Shown piece by piece: positions 40,284 to 53,847 of a DNA stretch of 64,000 bases (within the stretch, counting starts at the first letter, position 1; every line of letters starts with the position of its first letter). This DNA comes from Calliopsis andreniformis (Eukaryota > Arthropoda > Insecta > Hymenoptera > Andrenidae), in contig NW_027480422.1 in assembly GCF_051401765.1 (NCBI RefSeq), positions 29,936,001 through 30,000,000 on the forward strand, read 5' to 3'. The notes under the pieces were generated by a model. It searched no databases, was not told the origin of the DNA, and saw only the letters and a list, made by a program, of their open reading frames with translations. The position numbers and the translations under genes were made by a program.

Positions 40284-43103
40284 TGGTGGAGCACCTCCCT
40301 CGAGTGAAGCCTAGGTTGCCCGGAACGTAGAAGTGACCATTACCTCGCACTGTTTGCGATTATTCATTTTATACGATGGTAAAACTGTTGTACAAATATC
40401 GTGTTTTATGCTTCTGGCGTTGACTTCTTAGTCCCTAGCTATTCGGTCAGGTGGAGCATCGCCCTAGGGTGAAGCCTAGGTTGACCGGAACGTAGAAATC
40501 ACCATTACCTCGCACTGTTTGCAAATACACATTATATACGATATAAAATCTGTTGTATTTATATTGTATTTTATGTTTCTGGCGTTGACTTCTAAGGCCG
40601 CAGCTATTCGATGTGGTGGAACAACGCCCTAGACTGAAGCCTAGGTTACCCGGAACGTAGAAATGACCAATACTTTCACACTGGTAGCAGTTATTCCTCT
40701 TATACGATGGAAAAACTGTTGCATTTTTATTGTATTTTATGCTTATGGCGTTGAATTCTATGTCCCTAACTATGCGTTCTGGTGGAGCAACGCCCTACAG
40801 TTAAGTCTAGGTTGCCCGGAGCGTAGAAATGACCATTACTTTCACACTGTTTGCAAATTTACATTATATACGATGGAAAATCTGTTGTATTTATATTGTA
40901 TTTTATGCTTCTGGCGTTGACTTCTTAGGCCCTAACTATTCGATCTGGTGGAACGACGCCCTAGAGTGAAGCCTAGGTTGCCCGGAACGTAGAAATGACC
41001 ATAACTTTCACACTGGTTGCAAATATACATTATATACGATGGAAATGCTGTTGTATTTATATTGTATTTTATGCTTCTGCCGTTCACTTCTTAGGTCCTA
41101 ACTATTTGATCTGGTGGAACAACGCCCTAGAGTGAAGCCTCAGTTGCACGGAACGTGGTAATGATCATCACTTTCACATTTGTTGCAATTATTCCCGTTA
41201 TAAGATGTATAAACTGTTGTATTTTTATTGTATTTTAGGTTTCGGGCGTTGACTTCTAAGGCCCTAGCTATTCGATCTTGTGGAGCAACGCCCTAGAGTG
41301 AAGCCTAGGTTGCCCGAAGCGTAGAAATGTCCATTACTTTCACTCTGGTTGCAATTATTCCAGTTATACGATGAAAAAACTGTTCTATTTTTATTGTATT
41401 TTATGCTTCAGGCGTTGACTTCTAAGGCCGTAGCTAATCGATGTGGTGGGGCAACGGTCCACAGTGATGCCTAGGTTGCCCGGAACGCAGAAATGGCCAT
41501 TACTTTCACACTGGTTGCAATTATTCGTTTTATACGATGGAAAAACTGTTGTATTTATTTTGTATTTGGTGCTTCTGGCGTTGACTTCTTAGGCCCTAAC
41601 TATTCGAACAGGTGGAGCAACGCCATTGCGCGAAGCCTAGGTTGCCCGGAACGTAGAAATGACCTGTACTCTCACAGTGATTGCAATTATTCCTGTTATA
41701 CGATGGAAAAACTGCTGCATTTTTATTGTGCTTTATGCTTCTGGCGTTGAATTCTAAGTCCCTAACTATGCGGTCTGGTGGAGCAACGCCCTACAGTTAA
41801 ACCTAGGTTGCCCGGAACGTAGAAATGACCTTTACTTTCAGACTGTTTGCGAATATACATTATATACGATGGAAAAGCTGTTGTATTTATATTGTATATC
41901 ATGCTTCTGCCGTTCACTTCTTAGGTCCTAACTATTTGATCTGGTGGACCAACGCCCTAGCGTGAAGCCTAGGTTGCCCGGAACGTGGTAATGACCATCA
42001 CTTTCACATTTGTTGCAATTATTCTCGTTAAACGATGGAAAAACTTTTGTATTTTTATTGTATTTTAAGCTTCTGGCGCTGACTTCTTAGGTCCTAGCTA
42101 TTGGATCTGGTGGAGCAACGCCCAGTGGTGAAGCCTAGGTTGCTCGGAACGTAGAAATGAGCATAACTTTCACACTGGTTTCAATTATTCGTTTTATACC
42201 ATGGAAAAACTGTACTATTTATTTTGTATTTTATGCTTAGGGCGTTGACTTCAAAAGCCCTAACTATTCGATCTGGTGGTGCAACGCCCTAGAGTGAAGC
42301 CTAGGTTGCCCGGAACGAAGAACTGACCATTACGTTCACACTGTTTGCGATTATTCATTTTACACGATGGTATAACTGTTGTACATATATCGCATTTTAT
42401 GCTTCTGGCGTTGACTTCTTAGGCCCTAACTATTCGAACAGGTGGAGCAACGCCCTAGGGTGAAGCCTAGGTTGCCCGGAACGTACAAATGACCATCACT
42501 TTCACACGGGTTGCAATTATTCCAGTTATAGGATGGAAAGGCTGTTGTATTTTTATTGTATTTTATGCTTCAGGCGTTGACTTCTGAGGCCGTAGCTATT
42601 CGATGTGGTGGAAGAACGCCATAGAGTGAAGCCTAGGTTGCCGGGAACGTAGAAATGACCATAACTTTCATACTGGTTGCAATTATTCGTTTTATATGAT
42701 GGAAGAAGTGTTGTATTTATATTGTATTTTATGCATCGGGCGTTGACTTCTAAGGCCCTAACTATTCAATCTGTTGGAGCAACGCCCTAGGGTGAAGCCT
42801 AGGTTGCCCGGAAAGTAGAAATGACGTTAACTTTCACACCAGTAGCAATTATTCGTTTTACACGACGGAAAAACTGTTATATTTATATTGTATCTTATGC
42901 TTCTGGCGTTGACTCCTTAGGCCCTAACAATTCGATCTGGTGGAACAACGACCTAGAGTGAGGCCTAGGTTGTCCGGAACGTAGAACTGACCATAACTTT
43001 TACACTGGTAGCAATTATTCGTTTTATACAATGGAAAAACTGTTGTATTTATATTGTATTTTATGCTTCTGGCGTTGACTTCTAAGGCACTAACTATTCG
43101 ATC
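40284..43103 (+). repeat. 17-monomer higher-order unit, copy 1 (2,820 bp)
   Basis: All anchors lie 2,820 bp from their partners, for example GGAGCACCTCCCTCGAGTG at 40,286 and 43,107, and frame starts at 40,663/43,483 and 41,493/44,313. The edges are set by GATCTGGTGGAGCACCTCC (left flank of copy 1) against GATCTTGTGGAGCACCTCC at the copy boundary. Confidence 0.92.
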
Positions 43104-45923
43104 TTGTGGAGCACCTCCCTCGAGTGAAGCCTAGGTTGCCCGGAACGTAGAAGTGACCATTACCTCGCACTGTTTGCGATTATTCATTTTATACGATGGT
43201 AAAACTGTTGTACAAATATCGTGTTTTATGCTTCTGGCGTTGACTTCTTAGTCCCTAGCTATTCGGTCAGGTGGAGCATCGCCCTAGGGTGAAGCCTAGG
43301 TTGACCGGAACGTAGAAATCACCATTACCTCGCACTGTTTGCAAATACACATTATATACGATATAAAATCTGTTGTATTTATATTGTATTTTATGTTTCT
43401 GGCGTTGACTTCTAAGGCCGCAGCTATTCGATGTGGTGGAACAACGCCCTAGACTGAAGCCTAGGTTACCCGGAACGTAGAAATGACCAATACTTTCACA
43501 CTGGTAGCAGTTATTCCTCTTATACGATGGAAAAACTGTTGCATTTTTATTGTATTTTATGCTTATGGCGTTGAATTCTATGTCCCTAACTATGCGTTCT
43601 GGTGGAGCAACGCCCTACAGTTAAGTCTAGGTTGCCCGGAGCGTAGAAATGACCATTACTTTCACACTGTTTGCAAATTTACATTATATACGATGGAAAA
43701 TCTGTTGTATTTATATTGTATTTTATGCTTCTGGCGTTGACTTCTTAGGCCCTAACTATTCGATCTGGTGGAACGACGCCCTAGAGTGAAGCCTAGGTTG
43801 CCCGGAACGTAGAAATGACCATAACTTTCACACTGGTTGCAAATATACATTATATACGATGGAAATGCTGTTGTATTTATATTGTATTTTATGCTTCTGC
43901 CGTTCACTTCTTAGGTCCTAACTATTTGATCTGGTGGAACAACGCCCTAGAGTGAAGCCTCAGTTGCACGGAACGTGGTAATGATCATCACTTTCACATT
44001 TGTTGCAATTATTCCCGTTATAAGATGTATAAACTGTTGTATTTTTATTGTATTTTAGGTTTCGGGCGTTGACTTCTAAGGCCCTAGCTATTCGATCTTG
44101 TGGAGCAACGCCCTAGAGTGAAGCCTAGGTTGCCCGAAGCGTAGAAATGTCCATTACTTTCACTCTGGTTGCAATTATTCCAGTTATACGATGAAAAAAC
44201 TGTTCTATTTTTATTGTATTTTATGCTTCAGGCGTTGACTTCTAAGGCCGTAGCTAATCGATGTGGTGGGGCAACGGTCCACAGTGATGCCTAGGTTGCC
44301 CGGAACGCAGAAATGGCCATTACTTTCACACTGGTTGCAATTATTCGTTTTATACGATGGAAAAACTGTTGTATTTATTTTGTATTTGGTGCTTCTGGCG
44401 TTGACTTCTTAGGCCCTAACTATTCGAACAGGTGGAGCAACGCCATTGCGCGAAGCCTAGGTTGCCCGGAACGTAGAAATGACCTGTACTCTCACAGTGA
44501 TTGCAATTATTCCTGTTATACGATGGAAAAACTGCTGCATTTTTATTGTGCTTTATGCTTCTGGCGTTGAATTCTAAGTCCCTAACTATGCGGTCTGGTG
44601 GAGCAACGCCCTACAGTTAAACCTAGGTTGCCCGGAACGTAGAAATGACCTTTACTTTCAGACTGTTTGCGAATATACTTTATATACGATGGAAAAGCTG
44701 TTGTATTTATATTGTATATCATGCTTCTGCCGTTCACTTCTTAGGTCCTAACTATTTGATCTGGTGGACCAACGCCCTAGCGTGAAGCCTAGGTTGCCCG
44801 GAACGTGGTAATGACCATCACTTTCACATTTGTTGCAATTATTCTCGTTATACGATGGAAAAACTTTTGTATTTTTATTGTATTTTAAGCTTCTGGCGCT
44901 GACTTCTTAGGTCCTAGCTATTGGATCTGGTGGAGCAACGCCCAGTGGTGAAGCCTAGGTTGCTCGGAACGTAGAAATGAGCATAACTTTCACACTGGTT
45001 TCAATTATTCGTTTTATACCATGGAAAAACTGTACTATTTATTTTGTATTTTATGCTTAGGGCGTTGACTTCAAAAGCCCTAACTATTCGATCTGGTGGT
45101 GCAACGCCCTAGAGTGAAGCCTAGGTTGCCCGGAACGAAGAACTGACCATTACGTTCACACTGTTTGCGATTATTCATTTTACACGATGGTATAACTGTT
45201 GTACATATATCGCATTTTATGCTTCTGGCGTTGACTTCTTAGGCCCTAACTATTCGAACAGGTGGAGCAACGCCCTAGGGTGAAGCCTAGGTTGCCCGGA
45301 ACGTACAAATGACCATCACTTTCACACGGGTTGCAATTATTCCAGTTATAGGATGGAAAGGCTGTTGTATTTTTATTGTATTTTATGCTTCAGGCGTTGA
45401 CTTCTGAGGCCGTAGCTATTCGATGTGGTGGAAGAACGCCATAGAGTGAAGCCTAGGTTGCCGGGAACGTAGAAATGACCATAACTTTCATACTGGTTGC
45501 AATTATTCGTTTTATATGATGGAAGAAGTGTTGTATTTATATTGTATTTTATGCATCGGGCGTTGACTTCTAAGGCCCTAACTATTCAATCTGTTGGAGC
45601 AACGCCCTAGGGTGAAGCCTAGGTTGCCCGGAAAGTAGAAATGACGTTAACTTTCACACCAGTAGCAATTATTCGTTTTACACGACGGAAAAACTGTTAT
45701 ATTTATATTGTATCTTATGCTTCTGGCGTTGACTCCTTAGGCCCTAACAATTCGATCTGGTGGAACAACGACCTAGAGTGAGGCCTAGGTTGTCCGGAAC
45801 GTAGAACTGACCATAACTTTTACACTGGTAGCAATTATTCGTTTTATACAATGGAAAAACTGTTGTATTTATATTGTATTTTATGCTTCTGGCGTTGACT
45901 TCTAAGGCACTAACTATTCGATC
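43104..45923 (+). repeat. 17-monomer higher-order unit, copy 2 (2,820 bp)
   Basis: Tandem partner of 40,284-43,103. By eye I found two substitutions: CTCGTTAAACG (copy 1, about 42,031) against CTCGTTATACG (about 44,851), and ATATACATTATA (about 41,857) against ATATACTTTATA (about 44,677). Identity is therefore above 99.9%. Its right 1.5 kb is also the beginning of the next, 23-monomer unit, so the two amplifications overlap. Confidence 0.92.
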
Positions 45924-48209
45924 TGGTGGAGCAACGTCCTAGAGTGAAGCCTAGGTTGCCCGGAACGTAGAAATGACCATAACTTTCACACTGGTTGCTA
46001 TTATTCGTTCTCTACGATGGAAAAACTGTTATATTTATACTGTATCTTATGCTTCTGGCGCTGACTTCTTAGGCCCTAACAATTCGATCTGGTGGAACAA
46101 CGCCCTAGAGAGAAGCCTAGGTTGCCTGGAACGTACAAATGACCATCACTTTCACACGGGCTGCAATTATTCCAGTTATAGGATGGAAAGGCTGTTGTAT
46201 TTATATTGTATTTTATGCTTCTGGCGTTGACTTCTTAGGCCCTAACTATTCGATCTGGTGGAACAACGCCCTAGGGTGAAGCCTAGTTTGGCCGGAACGT
46301 AGAAATGACCATAACTTTCACACTGGTTGCAATTATTCGTTTCATACGATGGGAAAACTGTTGTATTTATATTGTATTTTATGCTTCTGGCGTTGACTCC
46401 TAAGGCCGTAGCTATTCGATGTGGTGGAACAACGACCTAGAGTGAAGCCTAGGCTGCCCGGAACGTAGAAATGGCCATAACTTTCACACTGGTTGCAATT
46501 ATTCGTTTTATACGATGGAAAAACTGTTCTATTTATTTTGTATTTTATGCTTCTGGCGCTGACTTCTAAGTCCCTAGCCATTCGATCTGGTAGAGCAACG
46601 CCCTACAGTTAAGCCTAGGTTGCCCGGAACGTAGAAATGACCTTTACGTTCACACTGTTTGCATATATACATCATATACGATGAAAAAACTGTTGTATTT
46701 TTATTGTATTTTATGCTTCAGGCGTTGACTTCTAAGGCCGTAGCTATTCGATGTGGTGGGGCAACGCCCTAGAGTGAAGCCTAGGTTGCCCGGAACGTAG
46801 AAATGACCATTACCTTCACAATGTTTGCGATTATTCGTTTTATACGATGGTAATACTGTTGTACTTATATCGTACTTTACGCTTCTGGCGTTGACTTCTT
46901 AGGCCCTAACTATTCGATCAGGTGGAGCAACACCCTAGGGTGAAGCCTAGATTGCCCGGAACGTAGAAATGAAAATAACTTTCATACTGGTTGCAATTAT
47001 TCGTTTTATACGATGGAAAAACTGTTGTATTTATTTTGTATTTGGTGCTTCTGGCGTTGACTTCTTAGGCCCTAACTGTTGGATGTGGTCGTCCAACGCC
47101 CTAGAGTGAAGCGTAGGTTGCCCGGAACGTAGAAATGACCATATCTTTCAGACTGGTTGCAATTATTCCTGTTATACGATGAAAAAAATATTGTATTCTT
47201 ATTGTATTTTATGCTTCAGGCGTTGACTTCTAAGGCCCTACCTATTCGGTGTGGTGGAGCAACGCCCTAGAGCAAAACCTAGGTTGCCCGGAACGTAGAA
47301 ATGACCATTACCTACACGCTTGTTGCAATTATTCCTGTTATACGATAGACAATATGTTGGATTTTTATTGTATTTTATGCTTCAGGCGTTGACTTCTAAG
47401 GCCGTAGCTATTCGATGTTGTGGAGCAACGCCCTAGAGTGAAGCCCAGGTTGCCCGGAACGTAGAAATGACCATTACTTCCTCACTGTTTGCAATTATTC
47501 ATTTTATACATGGAAAAACTGTTGTATTTATATTGTATTCTATGCTTCTGGCGCTGACATCTAAGGTACTAGCTATTCGACCTCTTGGAGCAACGTCCAA
47601 GAGTGAAGCCTATGTTGCCCGGAACGTAGAAATGACCATTACTTTCACACTGGTTGCAATTATTCGTTTTGAACAATGGAAAACCTGTTGTATTTTTATT
47701 GTATTTGATGCGTCTGGCCTTGTTTTCTAAGCCCCTAACTATTCGATCTGGTGGAGCACGCCCTAGAGTGAAACCTATGTTGCGCCTGATGTAGAAATAG
47801 CCATTTCTTTCACACTGTGCGCAATTATTCCTGTTTTACGACGGAAAGACTGTTGTAATTATATTGTATTTGATGCTCCTGGCGTTGGCTTCTAAGGCCC
47901 TAACTATTCGATCTGGTGGACCAACGCCCTAGGGTGAAGTCTAGGTTGCCTGGAACGTAGAAATGACAGTAACTTCCATACTGGTTGCATTTATTCGTTT
48001 TATACGATGGAAAAACTGTTGTATTTATATTGTATTTATGCTTCTGGCGTTGACTTCTTAGGACCTAGCTATTCGATCTGGTGGAGCAACGTCCTAGACT
48101 GAAGCCTAGGTTGCCCGGAACGTAGAAATCACCATTACCTTCACACTGGTTGCAATTACTCCTGTTATGCGATGGAAAGGCTGTTGTATTTTTATTATAT
48201 TTTATGCTC
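44395..48209 (+). repeat. 23-monomer higher-order unit, copy 1 (3,815 bp)
   Basis: Bounded by CTGGCGTTGACTTCTTAGG at 44,395, 48,210 and 50,033. It matches the third copy at constant offset 5,638 along its length: 44,421/50,059, 45,973/51,611, 46,342/51,980, 47,467/53,105 and 48,167/53,805. The left third overlaps the 17-monomer unit, showing that this unit arose after or across the end of that duplication. Confidence 0.92.
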
Positions 48210-50032
48210 CTGGCGTTGACTTCTTAGGCCCTAACTATTCGAACAGGTGGAGCAACGCCATTGCGCGAAGCCTAGGTTGCCCGGAACGTAGAAATGACCT
48301 GTACTCTCACAGTGATTGCAATTATTCCTGTTATACGATGGAAAAACTGCTGCATTTTTATTGTGCTTTATGCTTCTGGCGTTGAATTCTAAGTCCCTAA
48401 CTATGCGGTCTGGTGGAGCAACGCCCTACAGTTAAACCTAGGTTGCCCGGAACGTAGAAATGACCTTTACTTTCAGACTGTTTGCGAATATACATTATAT
48501 ACGATGGAAAAGCTGTTGTATTTATATTGTATATCATGCTTCTGCCGTTCACTTCTTAGGTCCTAACTATTTGATCTGGTGGACCAACGCCCTAGCGTGA
48601 AGCCTAGGTTGCCCGGAACGTGGTAATGACCATCACTTTCACATTTGTTGCAATTATTCTCGTTATACGATGGAAAAACTTTTGTATTTTTATTGTATTT
48701 TAAGCTTCTGGCGCTGACTTCTTAGGTCCTAGCTATTGGATCTGGTGGAGCAACGCCCAGTGGTGAAGCCTAGGTTGCTCGGAACGTAGAAATGAGCATA
48801 ACTTTCACACTGGTTTCAATTATTCGTTTTATACCATGGAAAAACTGTACTATTTATTTTGTATTTTATGCTTAGGGCGTTGACTTCAAAAGCCCTAACT
48901 ATTCGATCTGGTGGTGCAACGCCCTAGAGTGAAGCCTAGGTTGCCCGGAACGAAGAACTGACCATTACGTTCACACTGTTTGCGATTATTCATTTTACAC
49001 GATGGTATAACTGTTGTACATATATCGCATTTTATGCTTCTGGCGTTGACTTCTTAGGCCCTAACTATTCGAACAGGTGGAGCAACGCCCTAGGGTGAAG
49101 CCTAGGTTGCCCGGAACGTAGAAATGACCATTACCTACACGCTTGTTGCAATTATTCCTGTTATACGATAGACAATATGTTGGATTTTTATTGTATTTTA
49201 TGCTTCAGGCGTTGACTTCTAAGGCCGTAGCTATTCGATGTTGTGGAGCAACGCCCTAGAGTGAAGCCCAGGTTGCCCGGAACGTAGAAATGACCATTAC
49301 TTCCTCACTGTTTGCAATTATTCATTTTATACATGGAAAAACTGTTGTATTTATATTGTATTCTATGCTTCTGGCGCTGACATCTAAGGTACTAGCTATT
49401 CGACCTCTTGGAGCAACGTCCAAGAGTGAAGCCTATGTTGCCCGGAACGTAGAAATGACCATTACTTTCACACTGGTTGCAATTATTCGTTTTGAACAAT
49501 GGAAAACCTGTTGTATTTTTATTGTATTTGATGCGTCTGGCCTTGTTTTCTAAGCCCCTAACTATTCGATCTGGTGGAGCACGCCCTAGAGTGAAACCTA
49601 TGTTGCGCCTGATGTAGAAATAGCCATTTCTTTCACACTGTGCGCAATTATTCCTGTTTTACGACGGAAAGACTGTTGTAATTATATTGTATTTGATGCT
49701 CCTGGCGTTGGCTTCTAAGGCCCTAACTATTCGATCTGGTGGACCAACGCCCTAGGGTGAAGTCTAGGTTGCCTGGAACGTAGAAATGACAGTAACTTCC
49801 ATACTGGTTGCATTTATTCGTTTTATACGATGGAAAAACTGTTGTATTTATATTGTATTTATGCTTCTGGCGTTGACTTCTTAGGACCTAGCTATTCGAT
49901 CTGGTGGAGCAACGTCCTAGACTGAAGCCTAGGTTGCCCGGAACGTAGAAATCACCATTACCTTCACACTGGTTGCAATTACTCCTGTTATGCGATGGAA
50001 AGGCTGTTGTATTTTTATTATATTTTATGCTC
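48210..50032 (+). repeat. 23-monomer unit, copy 2, internally deleted (1,823 bp)
   Basis: The first part (48,210 to about 49,105) equals 44,395-45,290 at offset 3,815. The second part (about 49,122-50,032) equals 47,299-48,209 at offset 1,823. The missing interior is 1,992 bp, exactly 12 monomers. The outer edges coincide with those of the full copies. Confidence 0.92.
49102..49121. other. In-register 12-monomer deletion junction
   Basis: The left side still carries the CCCTAGGGTGAAGCC variant of the 45,270 region. The right side carries the GTAGAAATGACCATTACC and CTACACGC variant of the 47,300 region. The switch falls in the invariant TAGGTTGCCCGGAACGTA block shared by both parents. Confidence 0.85.
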
Positions 50033-53000
50033 CTGGCGTTGACTTCTTAGGCCCTAACTATTCGAACAGGTGGAGCAACGCCATTGCGCGAAGCCTAGGT
50101 TGCCCGGAACGTAGAAATGACCTGTACTCTCACAGTGATTGCAATTATTCCTGTTATACGATGGAAAAACTGCTGCATTTTTATTGTGCTTTATGCTTCT
50201 GGCGTTGAATTCTAAGTCCCTAACTATGCGGTCTGGTGGAGCAACGCCCTACAGTTAAACCTAGGTTGCCCGGAACGTAGAAATGACCTTTACTTTCAGA
50301 CTGTTTGCGAATATACATTATATACGATGGAAAAGCTGTTGTATTTATATTGTATATCATGCTTCTGCCGTTCACTTCTTAGGTCCTAACTATTTGATCT
50401 GGTGGACCAACGCCCTAGCGTGAAGCCTAGGTTGCCCGGAACGTGGTAATGACCATCACTTTCACATTTGTTGCAATTATTCTCGTTATACGATGGAAAA
50501 ACTTTTGTATTTTTATTGTATTTTAAGCTTCTGGCGCTGACTTCTTAGGTCCTAGCTATTGGATCTGGTGGAGCAACGCCCAGTGGTGAAGCCTAGGTTG
50601 CTCGGAACGTAGAAATGAGCATAACTTTCACACTGGTTTCAATTATTCGTTTTATACCATGGAAAAACTGTACTATTTATTTTGTATTTTATGCTTAGGG
50701 CGTTGACTTCAAAAGCCCTAACTATTCGATCTGGTGGTGCAACGCCCTAGAGTGAAGCCTAGGTTGCCCGGAACGAAGAACTGACCATTACGTTCACACT
50801 GTTTGCGATTATTCATTTTACACGATGGTATAACTGTTGTACATATATCGCATTTTATGCTTCTGGCGTTGACTTCTTAGGCCCTAACTATTCGAACAGG
50901 TGGAGCAACGCCCTAGGGTGAAGCCTAGGTTGCCCGGAACGTACAAATGACCATCACTTTCACACGGGTTGCAATTATTCCAGTTATAGGATGGAAAGGC
51001 TGTTGTATTTTTATTGTATTTTATGCTTCAGGCGTTGACTTCTGAGGCCGTAGCTATTCGATGTGGTGGAAGAACGCCATAGAGTGAAGCCTAGGTTGCC
51101 GGGAACGTAGAAATGACCATAACTTTCATACTGGTTGCAATTATTCGTTTTATATGATGGAAGAAGTGTTGTATTTATATTGTATTTTATGCATCGGGCG
51201 TTGACTTCTAAGGCCCTAACTATTCAATCTGTTGGAGCAACGCCCTAGGGTGAAGCCTAGGTTGCCCGGAAAGTAGAAATGACGTTAACTTTCACACCAG
51301 TAGCAATTATTCGTTTTACACGACGGAAAAACTGTTATATTTATATTGTATCTTATGCTTCTGGCGTTGACTCCTTAGGCCCTAACAATTCGATCTGGTG
51401 GAACAACGACCTAGAGTGAGGCCTAGGTTGTCCGGAACGTAGAACTGACCATAACTTTTACACTGGTAGCAATTATTCGTTTTATACAATGGAAAAACTG
51501 TTGTATTTATATTGTATTTTATGCTTCTGGCGTTGACTTCTAAGGCACTAACTATTCGATCTGGTGGAGCAACGTCCTAGAGTGAAGCCTAGGTTGCCCG
51601 GAACGTAGAAATGACCATAACTTTCACACTGGTTGCTATTATTCGTTCTCTACGATGGAAAAACTGTTATATTTATACTGTATCTTATGCTTCTGGCGCT
51701 GACTTCTTAGGCCCTAACAATTCGATCTGGTGGAACAACGCCCTAGAGAGAAGCCTAGGTTGCCTGGAACGTACAAATGACCATCACTTTCACACGGGCT
51801 GCAATTATTCCAGTTATAGGATGGAAAGGCTGTTGTATTTATATTGTATTTTATGCTTCTGGCGTTGACTTCTTAGGCCCTAACTATTCGATCTGGTGGA
51901 ACAACGCCCTAGGGTGAAGCCTAGTTTGGCCGGAACGTAGAAATGACCATAACTTTCACACTGGTTGCAATTATTCGTTTCATACGATGGGAAAACTGTT
52001 GTATTTATATTGTATTTTATGCTTCTGGCGTTGACTCCTAAGGCCGTAGCTATTCGATGTGGTGGAACAACGACCTAGAGTGAAGCCTAGGCTGCCCGGA
52101 ACGTAGAAATGGCCATAACTTTCACACTGGTTGCAATTATTCGTTTTATACGATGGAAAAACTGTTCTATTTATTTTGTATTTTATGCTTCTGGCGCTGA
52201 CTTCTAAGTCCCTAGCCATTCGATCTGGTAGAGCAACGCCCTACAGTTAAGCCTAGGTTGCCCGGAACGTAGAAATGACCTTTACGTTCACACTGTTTGC
52301 ATATATACATCATATACGATGAAAAAACTGTTGTATTTTTATTGTATTTTATGCTTCAGGCGTTGACTTCTAAGGCCGTAGCTATTCGATGTGGTGGGGC
52401 AACGCCCTAGAGTGAAGCCTAGGTTGCCCGGAACGTAGAAATGACCATTACCTTCACAATGTTTGCGATTATTCGTTTTATACGATGGTAATACTGTTGT
52501 ACTTATATCGTACTTTACGCTTCTGGCGTTGACTTCTTAGGCCCTAACTATTCGATCAGGTGGAGCAACACCCTAGGGTGAAGCCTAGATTGCCCGGAAC
52601 GTACAAATGAAAATAACTTTCATACTGGTTGCAATTATTCGTTTTATACGATGGAAAAACTGTTGTATTTATTTTGTATTTGGTGCTTCTGGCGTTGACT
52701 TCTTAGGCCCTAACTGTTGGATGTGGTCGTCCAACGCCCTAGAGTGAAGCGTAGGTTGCCCGGAACGTAGAAATGACCATATCTTTCAGACTGGTTGCAA
52801 TTATTCCTGTTATACGATGAAAAAAATATTGTATTCTTATTGTATTTTATGCTTCAGGCGTTGACTTCTAAGGCCCTACCTATTCGGTGTGGTGGAGCAA
52901 CGCCCTAGAGCAAAACCTAGGTTGCCCGGAACGTAGAAATGACCATTACCTACACGCTTGTTGCAATTATTCCTGTTATACGATAGACAATATGTTGGAT

Positions 53001-53847
53001 TTTTATTGTATTTTATGCTTCAGGCGTTGACTTCTAAGGCCGTAGCTATTCGATGTTGTGGAGCAACGCCCTAGAGTGAAGCCCAGGTTGCCCGGAACGT
53101 AGAAATGACCATTACTTCCTCACTGTTTGCAATTATTCATTTTATACATGGAAAAACTGTTGTATTTATATTGTATTCTATGCTTCTGGCGCTGACATCT
53201 AAGGTACTAGCTATTCGACCTCTTGGAGCAACGTCCAAGAGTGAAGCCTATGTTGCCCGGAACGTAGAAATGACCATTACTTTCACACTGGTTGCAATTA
53301 TTCGTTTTGAACAATGGAAAACCTGTTGTATTTTTATTGTATTTGATGCGTCTGGCCTTGTTTTCTAAGCCCCTAACTATTCGATCTGGTGGAGCACGCC
53401 CTAGAGTGAAACCTATGTTGCTCCTGATGTAGAAATAGCCATTTCTTTCACACTGTGCGCAATTATTCCTGTTTTACGACGGAAAGACTGTTGTAATTAT
53501 ATTGTATTTGATGCTCCTGGCGTTGGCTTCTAAGGCCCTAACTATTCGATCTGGTGGACCAACGCCCTAGGGTGAAGTCTAGGTTGCCTGGAACGTAGAA
53601 ATGACAGTAACTTCCATACTGGTTGCATTTATTCGTTTTATACGATGGAAAAACTGTTGTATTTATATTGTATTTATGCTTCTGGCGTTGACTTCTTAGG
53701 ACCTAGCTATTCGATCTGGTGGAGCAACGTCCTAGACTGAAGCCTAGGTTGCCCGGAACGTAGAAATCACCATTACCTTCACACTGGTTGCAATTACTCC
53801 TGTTATGCGATGGAAAGGCTGTTGTATTTTTATTATATTTTATGCTC
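50033..53847 (+). repeat. 23-monomer higher-order unit, copy 3 (3,815 bp)
   Basis: Full-length partner of 44,395-48,209. Two substitutions were noted by eye: near 52,604 (GTACAAATGAAAATAAC where copy 1 has GTAGAAATGAAAATAAC) and near 53,422 (GTTGCTCCTG where copies 1 and 2 have GTTGCGCCTG). At its right end GGCGTTGACTACATAGG replaces GGCGTTGACTTCTTAGG, which marks the boundary. Confidence 0.92.
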
